Shown piece by piece: positions 1 through 5,548 of a DNA stretch of 11,075 bases. The DNA comes from an uncultured Bacteroidota bacterium (GTDB taxonomy: Bacteria > Bacteroidota > Bacteroidia > NS11-12g > UBA955). The stretch lies in the NCBI GenBank assembly GCA_903959115.1, contig CAJBVU010000221.1, positions 1 to 11,075 on the forward strand, written 5' to 3'. The first letter of the stretch is position 1, and every line of letters begins with the position of its first letter. The notes below the pieces were generated by a model. It made no database searches. It worked only from the letters and a program-made list of their open reading frames with translations, and was not told where the DNA came from. The translations under genes and the position numbers were made by a program.

Positions 1-650
1 AGCGGATTTTTCTGCGATGCGATGGGCATTTGAATTATGAAGGCACCGACAGAATTTTGAATGTGAATTTGCTTGTGTAGTATTTTCCATTGATTGCTCT
101 GATCCAATTTCAGTGCGATTAGCCTTGGGTCGGCGCCGGGATGCAAGATCCAGTCGAACTCTAAATTTTGGTTATTGAAATAGATGGCGACATCTATGCG
201 GGGGTAGATGTTTTCCAGAATAACTTTTGAAATCGGTTGTACGGCGGATTTCCAATTTTCTGGATCTTGGCCTAAGAAGTAATTTTCGTAAAAGGGAGCG
301 GGATCAAGGAATTGAATTTTCGATGGCGGTTGTCCTCCTGCAAATAGGATATCGCTAATATGATATCGAACACTGAACTGGGTATCTTTTCCACGGTAGT
401 GATGGGCTTGGTGTTTATTGCCGATGTCATCGGGGTGATCCATTCGGATACGGATGCCATTTTGGGTAATGAAAACGGCCCCTCCGGGAATTACGGCCTG
501 TGCGATACTGGGATTTTCAAAGCCGAACTGCCCGACATTGGGGGTGAAATATAATTGTGGAAGCGCGTTTGGCTTAGGTGAATTGACACTTATTTTTGCC
601 CCAAGAAGTAGGGGAAAAAATACGAGCGCAATCCAAAAAGCTTTTTTCAC
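1..650 (-). CDS. Secreted DUF7948-type surface protein, N-terminal part (cut by window edge)
   Basis: The first 216 residues of a larger secreted protein are visible; the rest lies beyond the left edge. The start is taken at a GTG, because an in-frame stop lies five codons upstream and no ATG lies between. A signal peptide is clear: two lysines, then a hydrophobic run AFWIALVFFPLLLGA (residues 4-18). The mature part resembles the domain I know as DUF7948, found at the N-terminus of large Bacteroidota surface proteins that often carry SBBP or PKD repeats and a type IX secretion sorting tail. Matching features are a PNVGQF motif (38-43) like the usual ENKGQW, IPGGAVF (54-60), YFLGQDPENW (124-133), and IYPRIDVAIYF followed by FDWILHPGADP (165-175). 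The sorting signal and repeats cannot be seen. It sits 56 bases after the FecR gene on the same strand, where a TonB-dependent receptor would be usual. Family recognised from memory of the motifs; specific function unknown. Confidence 0.75.
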   Translation of the reverse strand, partial: MKKAFWIALVFFPLLLGAKISVNSPKPNALPQLYFTPNVGQFGFENPSIAQAVIPGGAVFITQNGIRIRMDHPDDIGNKHQAHHYRGKDTQFSVRYHISDILFAGGQPPSKIQFLDPAPFYENYFLGQDPENWKSAVQPISKVILENIYPRIDVAIYFNNQNLEFDWILHPGADPRLIALKLDQSNQWKILHKQIHIQNSVGAFIIQMPIASQKNP

Positions 651-657
651 AGTGTAA

Positions 658-665
658 CAAAGTTA
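658..665 (-). promoter_or_regulatory. TAnnTTTG -7-like box before the DUF7948-type gene
   Basis: On the minus strand the sequence reads TAACTTTG, an exact match to the Bacteroidota -7 consensus TAnnTTTG, seven bases before the GTG start. No TTTG -33 box stands at the expected 19-21 base spacing. It may give the gene its own promoter in addition to read-through from fecR. It could be chance, but similar boxes stand in front of several other genes here. Confidence 0.35.
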
Positions 666-706
666 TTGAAAACAAAAGTTGTTTCCGCGTTGCACGGTGG
701 GTGTAC

Positions 707-1654
707 TTATTTTACTTCAAATTCCAATCCTAGGGCAATTTCAATGGTTTTAACTACAGTACTAAATTCGTCGGTATTTTTAAATACACCGGTAAACTGC
801 AAATCAGAGGTTTGGTTAGAAATACCTGTTGGGGTAATGATACAAGTAGGTTTAAGAATCCTGACTTGAAGTCTTTTACTGTAGCGCGTTTCGATGGCAT
901 TAACCACATCGGCGATTGGGGCATTGGTAAAAATCAAGTTGCCAGATTCCCATTTTACGGCATCCAAATTGACATTGGAATCAACGGCGAATATTTGAGA
1001 ACGTTTGTTCGCTGCATTTGCTTGGTTCAGATTCTCGCGAACTCTCATTCCTTTTGTAAGAATGACTGACTCGAGCATGGTGCTGTTTGATATTTTCTCC
1101 ACTTTTACTTTTCCGTGATTCACGGTTACTTGGAGTGGTTTTCCATTGTATGACTGAACGTCGAATCCGGTACCTAAAACGGTTACTTTATTGTTGTTTG
1201 ACTCTATGACAAAAGGAGCGTTTGGATTTTTTGCAACTTCAAAATGCGCCATCCCTTGTAGTTTGATTTCGCGCGATTTTTCTGTCACTGTGAATTCCAC
1301 ACTTGAATTGGCATTTAATGTAATCACACTACCATCTTTCATAGTGATTTGTTCGATTTGACCCGCATTTGTGGCAAACTGACCCGCGTCCAATGTTTTG
1401 TTTAAAGTGGTAAGCCAAAATGCCCAACTACCAACGGCAAGAATTGCAATAGCAGCAGCTACACGCAACAAACGCGATGTGTTTTTGTAAACTTTAAATG
1501 GAGTTGGCACTTGTTTTTCGGCCTCACGCGCGGCAGAAAACTTTTTCCAGGCTTCATCATTGCTAGCCTCGAAAGAATATTTATAATTTTCCGAAACCTT
1601 TAAAATCTGATCAATATCGGATTCAGGATGGGAAGTATTATTTGGATTTGACAT
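707..1654 (-). CDS. FecR-family anti-sigma / transmembrane signalling protein
   Basis: FecR-type proteins span the inner membrane. They hold an ECF sigma factor on the cytoplasmic side and receive a signal, usually from a TonB-dependent receptor, on the periplasmic side. This 315-residue protein shows the usual order: a cytoplasmic N-terminus with an EASNDEAWKKF segment (29-39) like the DxxxAWxKF region of Bacteroidota FecR; one membrane helix at about 62-84; a FecR domain at about 95-190 with the hallmarks MKDGSVITLNANS (105-117), GMAHFEVAKN (134-143) and LGTGFDV (160-166); and a C-terminal DUF4974-like domain at about 238-315. What is missing is the first part of the anti-sigma domain, which lies on a separate ORF just upstream in the same frame. 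The start ATG is six bases after that ORF's stop, so translation is probably coupled. No ECF sigma gene is adjacent. The family call is firm; partner and signal are unknown. Confidence 0.9.
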   Translation of the reverse strand: MSNPNNTSHPESDIDQILKVSENYKYSFEASNDEAWKKFSAAREAEKQVPTPFKVYKNTSRLLRVAAAIAILAVGSWAFWLTTLNKTLDAGQFATNAGQIEQITMKDGSVITLNANSSVEFTVTEKSREIKLQGMAHFEVAKNPNAPFVIESNNNKVTVLGTGFDVQSYNGKPLQVTVNHGKVKVEKISNSTMLESVILTKGMRVRENLNQANAANKRSQIFAVDSNVNLDAVKWESGNLIFTNAPIADVVNAIETRYSKRLQVRILKPTCIITPTGISNQTSDLQFTGVFKNTDEFSTVVKTIEIALGLEFEVK

Positions 1655-1660
1655 GTTGAA

Positions 1661-1834
1661 TTAGTGATTAAGTTCTGGCATCATTGCTGAAACCTGTTGT
1701 TTGATAATAGCCAAAGTGGGTTTGAATTGTGGGTTTTTCTTTAACCATTCTTCAAGTTTGCGCAATTCTTCATCGTGCATTAATCCTGCCGCGTATTTGG
1801 TGAAGGTGTTGCTTTCCAGTTGTTCTTTTGTCAT
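1661..1834 (-). CDS. Small protein resembling the N-terminal anti-sigma segment of FecR
   Basis: A 57-residue ORF beginning MTKEQLESN and ending PELNH. Its middle, FTKYAAGLMHDEELRKLEEW (10-29), followed by LKKNP, looks like the start of ordinary Bacteroidota FecR proteins, whose N-terminal helices typically read KYLxGExSPEExxxLExWLxxxPEN. That segment binds the sigma factor, so I infer this peptide is a detached sigma-binding piece. It is in the same frame as fecR, separated only by TAA and two codons before fecR's ATG. Longer starts exist (ATG at 1870, GTG at 1876), giving 69 or 71 residues. I prefer the ATG at 1834 because the family-like sequence begins there and because the putative promoter would start transcription downstream of the longer starts. 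It could also be the remnant of a fecR broken by a nonsense mutation, or a sequencing error could have made the stop. Confidence 0.65.
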   Translation of the reverse strand: MTKEQLESNTFTKYAAGLMHDEELRKLEEWLKKNPQFKPTLAIIKQQVSAMMPELNH

Positions 1835-1870
1835 GATTTTACCTGTTAGGGTATGGGTATACCGAGCCAT

Positions 1871-1896
1871 TAACACGGATTTTGTTTTTTACCCCC
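1871..1896 (-). promoter_or_regulatory. Putative ECF-sigma promoter (GGGGGTAAAAAA ... CGTGTTA)
   Basis: On the minus strand, GGGGGTAAAAAA (1896-1885) is followed by CGTGTTA (1877-1871), with 13 bases between the end of GGGGGT and CGTG. No TAnnTTTG box is present here, unlike in front of most other genes in the window. From memory, a G-rich run with A/T tract and a downstream CGTG/CGTC-type element occurs upstream of ECF/FecR-controlled genes in Bacteroidota; I cannot verify this here. Transcription from it would start near 1862-1866 and would favour the ATG at 1834 as the first start. Confidence 0.4.
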
Positions 1897-1962
1897 AAAA
1901 GAATTTGAAAAAAATGTAAAATTAATTTCGAATTGGTCGTAATTAATTGAATATCAATCTAA

Positions 1963-1984
1963 TTGAAAATAATTATTTTTTCAA
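1963..1984 (-). terminator. A/T-rich hairpin at the end of the oxidoreductase gene
   Basis: TTGAAAA (1963-1969) and TTTTCAA (1978-1984) form a perfect 7-base inverted repeat around an 8-base loop that contains the stop codon of the oxidoreductase gene. The stem has only one G-C pair, so it is weak. The intergenic stretch beyond it (1897-1962) is very A/T-rich, with repeated AATTAATT/AATTGAA words and nothing else I can name. Confidence 0.3.
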
Positions 1985-2989
1985 CAAATGGATATTTTCG
2001 ATGATTTCAACCACTGCCCGACCGTCTTCCGGTGTAGTAATGCAAGGGGAATTGTAACGCATATTTCTTACTACTTCGTCAATTACAAAATGATGATTTG
2101 CCGCACTTCCTTTGTACTGTCCATAATCATTTGGCGGAGAAGATGGCGGCAAAGTTGGCATTTCATAGTTTTTGATATCGCAATAAACCACATCGTTCAT
2201 GTATTGGCCGCCAAGTTTCACGGTACCATTTTCGGCGATTATGGTAATGGAGCTTTCAAAATTTTGGTTGTGAAGGCTGGTAGAAAAACTCAAACTTCCT
2301 TTTCCGCGCTCACCGAAGGAAAACAAGACTTGACCGCTATCGTCGAATTCTGTTAATGATTGGTGATTGAAATTGGAGAACTCACTATAGTTAACGGAAA
2401 GGGGTCCAAGCAACCAGTAGACCATATCGATGAAATGAGAGAACTGTGTAAACAGAACACCACCATCCAAATCCTCAGTTCCATGCCAATGTCCTTTTTT
2501 ATAATAGCGATGGTCGCGATTCCAATAGCAAACCACTTGAACTTGATAAATTTCGCCGAGTATGTTATCGTCAATAATTGATTTGATCCATTGGGAGGGC
2601 GGCGAAAAGCGATTTTGCATCACACAGAAGATCCTTTTGTTTCGTTTCTGTGCCTCCTGAATCATCGCATCGCAGTCGTCTGTGGACAGGGCCATCGGTT
2701 TTTCCACCACTACATCGCAACCCATATTTAGGGCTTGAATTGCGTGTTGACTGTGATAACCATTGGGTGTGGCGATGCAAACCACCTGAATATTGCTGTG
2801 ATGCATCAGCATTTCCTCCACGTTTTCGTAAAGTGGCACTTGAAATTCTTGGACCGATAGATCTTCGCGATTTTTGATATCGGCGATGGCAACGAGTTCA
2901 GAACCGGGATTGGCTTGAATCATATGCGCATGTCTAGCACCAATATGCCCTACGCCAATGATACCAAATTTTATTGTTTCCTCTGCCAT
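1973..2989 (-). CDS. Gfo/Idh/MocA-family oxidoreductase, WbpB-like
   Basis: A cytoplasmic NAD(P)-dependent sugar dehydrogenase of 338 residues, the usual family length. An N-terminal Rossmann fold carries G12-V-G-H-I-G17, followed by ATPNGYHS (73-80) and the nucleotide/substrate motif E96-K97-P98. The C-terminal domain has the catalytic-type stretch DGGVLFTQFSH (175-185) with H185 and D188. Motifs such as MQNRFSPP (124-131), YWNRDHRYYKKG (155-166), AENGTVKLGGQYMN (252-265) and YKGSAANHH (292-300) match the Bacteroidota subfamily annotated as WbpB-like. WbpB oxidises UDP-N-acetylglucosaminuronate at C3 for surface polysaccharide synthesis. No other polysaccharide gene is in the window, so the substrate is inferred by similarity only. 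The frame stays open upstream to 3154, but that part is not family-like and would overlap the divergent gene. The ATG of MAEETIKFG is chosen because the Rossmann strand follows at once. Confidence 0.85.
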   Translation of the reverse strand: MAEETIKFGIIGVGHIGARHAHMIQANPGSELVAIADIKNREDLSVQEFQVPLYENVEEMLMHHSNIQVVCIATPNGYHSQHAIQALNMGCDVVVEKPMALSTDDCDAMIQEAQKRNKRIFCVMQNRFSPPSQWIKSIIDDNILGEIYQVQVVCYWNRDHRYYKKGHWHGTEDLDGGVLFTQFSHFIDMVYWLLGPLSVNYSEFSNFNHQSLTEFDDSGQVLFSFGERGKGSLSFSTSLHNQNFESSITIIAENGTVKLGGQYMNDVVYCDIKNYEMPTLPPSSPPNDYGQYKGSAANHHFVIDEVVRNMRYNSPCITTPEDGRAVVEIIENIHLLKK

Positions 2990-3006
2990 TTCCGAATTGT
3001 GGGAGG

Positions 3007-3014
3007 CAAAAATG
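3007..3014 (-). promoter_or_regulatory. -7-like box before the WbpB-like gene
   Basis: The minus strand reads CATTTTTG, one base from TAnnTTTG, 17 bases before the ATG. No -33 TTTG lies at the expected distance. The same 8-mer precedes the ABC ATPase gene. Confidence 0.25.
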
Positions 3015-3065
3015 CAGAACATTTGCCATAAATACGCATTCATTTGTGAATCGGGGAGAAAAAGG

Positions 3066-3097
3066 TTTGGTAATGTGGGTTGAACCGCCAAAATTTG
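3066..3097 (+). promoter_or_regulatory. Candidate sigma-70-type promoter of tdh
   Basis: TTTG (3066-3069), a 20-base spacer and AAAATTTG (3090-3097) resemble the Bacteroidota consensus TTTG-N19-TAnnTTTG with one mismatch in the -7 box. It is the only candidate in the window with both boxes. Transcription would start about 3101-3104, leaving a nearly leaderless message for the ATG at 3105. The same 115-base gap also holds the promoter of the divergent oxidoreductase. Confidence 0.4.
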
Positions 3098-3104
3098 CGG
3101 AAGT

Positions 3105-4070
3105 ATGTCGACAGAAACAGTATTGGTGATTGGGTCGTGCGGACAGTTGGGCACGGAATTGGTTGAAGCGTTGCGCGGTATTTATGGCGATGCAAATGTG
3201 ATCGCGAGTGATGTCAAAAAATCCGATAATCCGGTATTTGAAGGCGGTCCGTTTGAAACGTTGGATGTGTTGGATGCGGCGGGATTAAATGCGGTAATTC
3301 AAAAGTACAAACCCACTCATGTATATCATTTGGCAGCCTTATTGAGTGCAACGGCGGAGAAAAATCCAGAATTTGGATGGAAATTGAATATGGAGGGATT
3401 GTTTCATGTGTTGAATGCGGCAAGGGATACGGGCATCATCAAAAGAGTTTATTGGCCTAGTAGTATTGCGGCTTTTGGACCAAATACAGAACGTTTTGGC
3501 ACACCTCAATACGGTACGATGGATCCCACTACGATTTATGGAATCAGTAAATTAGCGGGTGAACTTTACGCGCAATATTATTACAACCGTTGGGGCGTTG
3601 ACACACGCAGTTTGCGCTATCCCGGTTTGATTGGTTATAAGAGTGCACCAGGTGGTGGAACTACGGATTATGCCGTTTCTATTTACCACGATGCGTTGCA
3701 GACCGGACATCACACTTGTTTTTTGGGTGAAGGAACGGTTTTGCCGATGCTTTATATGCCCGATGCTTTGAAAGCCACTTTGGACATTATGCATGCACCT
3801 GCGGAGAGCATTAAGATTCGTACCAGCTACAACTTGGCAGGGATGAGTTTTGGTCCAGAGGAAATTGCTGCATCGATTGCCAAATTTGTGCCCGGTTTCA
3901 CAATTTCTTACGAGCCCGATTCTCGTCAGGCAATCGCCAATAGTTGGCCAGCAGTGATCGATGATGGTCGTGCGACAGAAGATTGGGGTTGGAAGCCGGA
4001 TTATGATTTGGACAGAATGACGGAGGATATGCTCAAGAATTTGAGGCCTCAGTATTCCGTGAAGGGTTAA
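3105..4070 (+). CDS. tdh: L-threonine 3-dehydrogenase, short-chain dehydrogenase type
   Basis: Oxidises L-threonine with NAD+ to 2-amino-3-ketobutyrate, which Kbl then cleaves to glycine and acetyl-CoA. At 321 residues it has the length of the SDR-type (not the zinc-type) enzyme. Visible motifs are the NAD-binding G10-S-C-G-Q-L-G16; the acidic SD at 35-36 after the second strand; HLAALLSA (75-82); the catalytic serine region WPSSIAAFGP (117-126); the catalytic pair Y145 and K149 in YGISK; and the strongly conserved stretches RSLRYPGLI (168-176), PGGGTTDYAV (182-191), LPMLYMPDAL (213-222) and SWPAVIDDGRA (280-290), which separate threonine dehydrogenases from sugar epimerases. The protein ends within normal family limits. 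No kbl gene is adjacent in the window. It is divergent from the sugar oxidoreductase and convergent with miaB, 21 bases away. Confidence 0.93.
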   Translation: MSTETVLVIGSCGQLGTELVEALRGIYGDANVIASDVKKSDNPVFEGGPFETLDVLDAAGLNAVIQKYKPTHVYHLAALLSATAEKNPEFGWKLNMEGLFHVLNAARDTGIIKRVYWPSSIAAFGPNTERFGTPQYGTMDPTTIYGISKLAGELYAQYYYNRWGVDTRSLRYPGLIGYKSAPGGGTTDYAVSIYHDALQTGHHTCFLGEGTVLPMLYMPDALKATLDIMHAPAESIKIRTSYNLAGMSFGPEEIAASIAKFVPGFTISYEPDSRQAIANSWPAVIDDGRATEDWGWKPDYDLDRMTEDMLKNLRPQYSVKG

Positions 4071-4087
4071 AAATTCCGCGAATTATT
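4069..4087. terminator. Small bidirectional hairpin between tdh and miaB
   Basis: AATTC-CGC-GAATT (4072-4084) is a perfect 5-base inverted repeat in the 21-base gap between two convergent stop codons, flanked by A's on the left and T's on the right. It could stop transcripts from both sides, but the stem is short and A/T-rich. Confidence 0.3.
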
Positions 4088-4091
4088 CTAC

Positions 4092-5504
4092 TTACAATGA
4101 AGCGTAACCAATCGCTTTGCCAATCATGGCGGTGGTTGTGGAGCGTTCAATTAGCACATCAACCAAATCGCCGGGTTGGTATGATTCGCATGGGAAAATC
4201 GTAACCGAATTTTGGTCGCTGCGTCCTTTCCAATCCAAATTGCTTTTCTTGGAATGGCCTTCGATGAGCACCGTGACTACCTTGCCGATGTAGGAAGCGT
4301 TTTTCTGCCTCGACTTGCCGTTTTGAAGGGCGATGATTTCGGTTAATCTGCGCGATTTGACATCATCAGGAACATCATCTGCCAATTTCTTAGCTGCTGG
4401 GGTTCCAGGTCGTTCACTATAAATATACATGTAGGAGAACTCAAAATTGGCCCATTCTATTAGGCTCAGCGTGTCTTGGTGTTCTTCTTCTGTTTCTGAG
4501 CAAAATCCAGAAATGATATCGCAACTGATGCCACAATCGGGAATGATATTGCGGATCATACGAATTTTATCCATGTACCATTCGCGGGAATAGTTTCTCG
4601 ACATTAAGTCTAAGATTCTGCTGTTTCCACTTTGGGCGGGCAGGTGGATATAGTTGCAGAGGTTCTTGTATTTGGCCATCGTGTACACCACTTTTTCGTT
4701 GATGTCGCGCGGATGACTTGTGCTGTAACGAATTCTCATATGTGGCACGGCCAGGGCACACATTTCGAGCAAATCGGCGAAATCTACCGATGTTTCTTGT
4801 TCTTCTTGGGTGAGTTTTTTGAATTCTTTTTTGGGTCCGCCGCCAAACCAGAGGTAGGAATTGACATTTTGGCCGAGGAGGGTTACTTCTTTGTAGCCAT
4901 TTTTTGATAGCTCAAGGATTTCTCTGACGATACTTTCGGGTTCGCGAGATCTTTCTCGGCCTCTTGTGAAGGGCACTACGCAGAAAGTACACATATTGTC
5001 GCACCCTCTCATAATTGATACAAAAGCGGTGATGCCATTGGAGTTCAATCTAACGGGGTTGAGGTCGCCATAGGTTTCTTCGCGGCTCAACATCACGTTA
5101 ATTGCGCGTCCGCCATCGTCCACTTCGGCAACGAGTTTGGGTAAATCTCTATAGCTATCGGGACCGGCAACGATATCCACGAGTTTTTCTTCTTCCAATA
5201 ATTTCTCTTTCAATCGTTCGGCCATGCAACCTAGTACACCGATGATGAGTTCTTTGTTATGTTTTTTGTTGCCGCGTAAATGTTTTAATCGCTCTCTGAT
5301 CCGTTGTTCTGCATTGTCTCGAATGGCGCAGGTATTGAGGAAAATGACATCCGCATTGAGTTCGTCATTGGTGGAACTGAAGCCATGTTCACCCATGATG
5401 GAGGCAATAATTTCGCTATCGCTAAAGTTCATGGCACAGCCGTAACTTTCAATATAAAGGGTTCTTGTAGCGGTTGCGGTGGGTGGAATAATGACTTCGG
5501 ACAT
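4092..5504 (-). CDS. miaB: tRNA-2-methylthio-N6-dimethylallyladenosine synthase (MiaB)
   Basis: A radical-SAM methylthiotransferase that adds a methylthio group to i6A37 in tRNAs reading U-starting codons. All expected parts are present in 470 residues. The N-terminal UPF0004 domain has the three auxiliary-cluster cysteines C23 (YGCAMN), C59 (LNTCAIRDNAEQR) and C93 (LGCMAERL). The radical-SAM domain has C168, C172 and C175 in RGCDNMCTFC, followed by FTRGRERSR. LLGQNVNSY stands at 209-217 and LPAQSGNSRIL at 288-298. A C-terminal TRAM domain lies at about 404-465. The Asn in LNTCAIRDNAE and the GRERSR motif favour MiaB over MtaB or RimO. The segment after LGQNVNSYLW (GGGPKKEFKK and following, about 220-240) is an insertion I associate with Bacteroidota MiaB. 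The ATG at 5504 is the natural start. Divergent from the DUF6029 gene by 44 bases. Confidence 0.96.
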   Translation of the reverse strand: MSEVIIPPTATATRTLYIESYGCAMNFSDSEIIASIMGEHGFSSTNDELNADVIFLNTCAIRDNAEQRIRERLKHLRGNKKHNKELIIGVLGCMAERLKEKLLEEEKLVDIVAGPDSYRDLPKLVAEVDDGGRAINVMLSREETYGDLNPVRLNSNGITAFVSIMRGCDNMCTFCVVPFTRGRERSREPESIVREILELSKNGYKEVTLLGQNVNSYLWFGGGPKKEFKKLTQEEQETSVDFADLLEMCALAVPHMRIRYSTSHPRDINEKVVYTMAKYKNLCNYIHLPAQSGNSRILDLMSRNYSREWYMDKIRMIRNIIPDCGISCDIISGFCSETEEEHQDTLSLIEWANFEFSYMYIYSERPGTPAAKKLADDVPDDVKSRRLTEIIALQNGKSRQKNASYIGKVVTVLIEGHSKKSNLDWKGRSDQNSVTIFPCESYQPGDLVDVLIERSTTTAMIGKAIGYASL

Positions 5505-5514
5505 AATCGGTCTA

Positions 5515-5522
5515 CAAAAATA
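5515..5522 (-). promoter_or_regulatory. TAnnTTTG -7 box of miaB
   Basis: The minus strand reads TATTTTTG, an exact match to the Bacteroidota -7 consensus, ten bases before the miaB ATG. No TTTG is seen at -33 spacing. A start of transcription a few bases after the box would leave a leader of about 5 bases. Confidence 0.45.
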
Positions 5523-5534
5523 CGGGCTTTTTTG

Positions 5535-5542
5535 TTTCTTTG
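5535..5542 (+). promoter_or_regulatory. -7-like box of the DUF6029 gene
   Basis: TTTCTTTG, one base from TAnnTTTG, ends six bases before the ATG at 5549. It lies back to back with the miaB box in a 44-base divergent gap, so the two promoters would overlap in their upstream parts. Confidence 0.3.
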
Positions 5543-5548
5543 CAGTGA

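Noticed and set aside
360..869. Plus-strand ORFs of 64-67 residues across the DUF7948-type and fecR region
   Set aside because: They are antisense to clearly coding minus-strand sequence and show no signal peptide, domain or family-like composition.
1897..1962. Repeated AATTAATT / AATTGAA words in the intergenic stretch
   Set aside because: The A/T content is so high that such repeats are expected; there is no regular spacing or clear operator symmetry.
2990..3154. Upstream in-frame extension of the WbpB-like gene adding 55 residues
   Set aside because: The added sequence has no family similarity, would overlap the tdh start by 50 bases, and the Rossmann fold begins right after the ATG at 2989.
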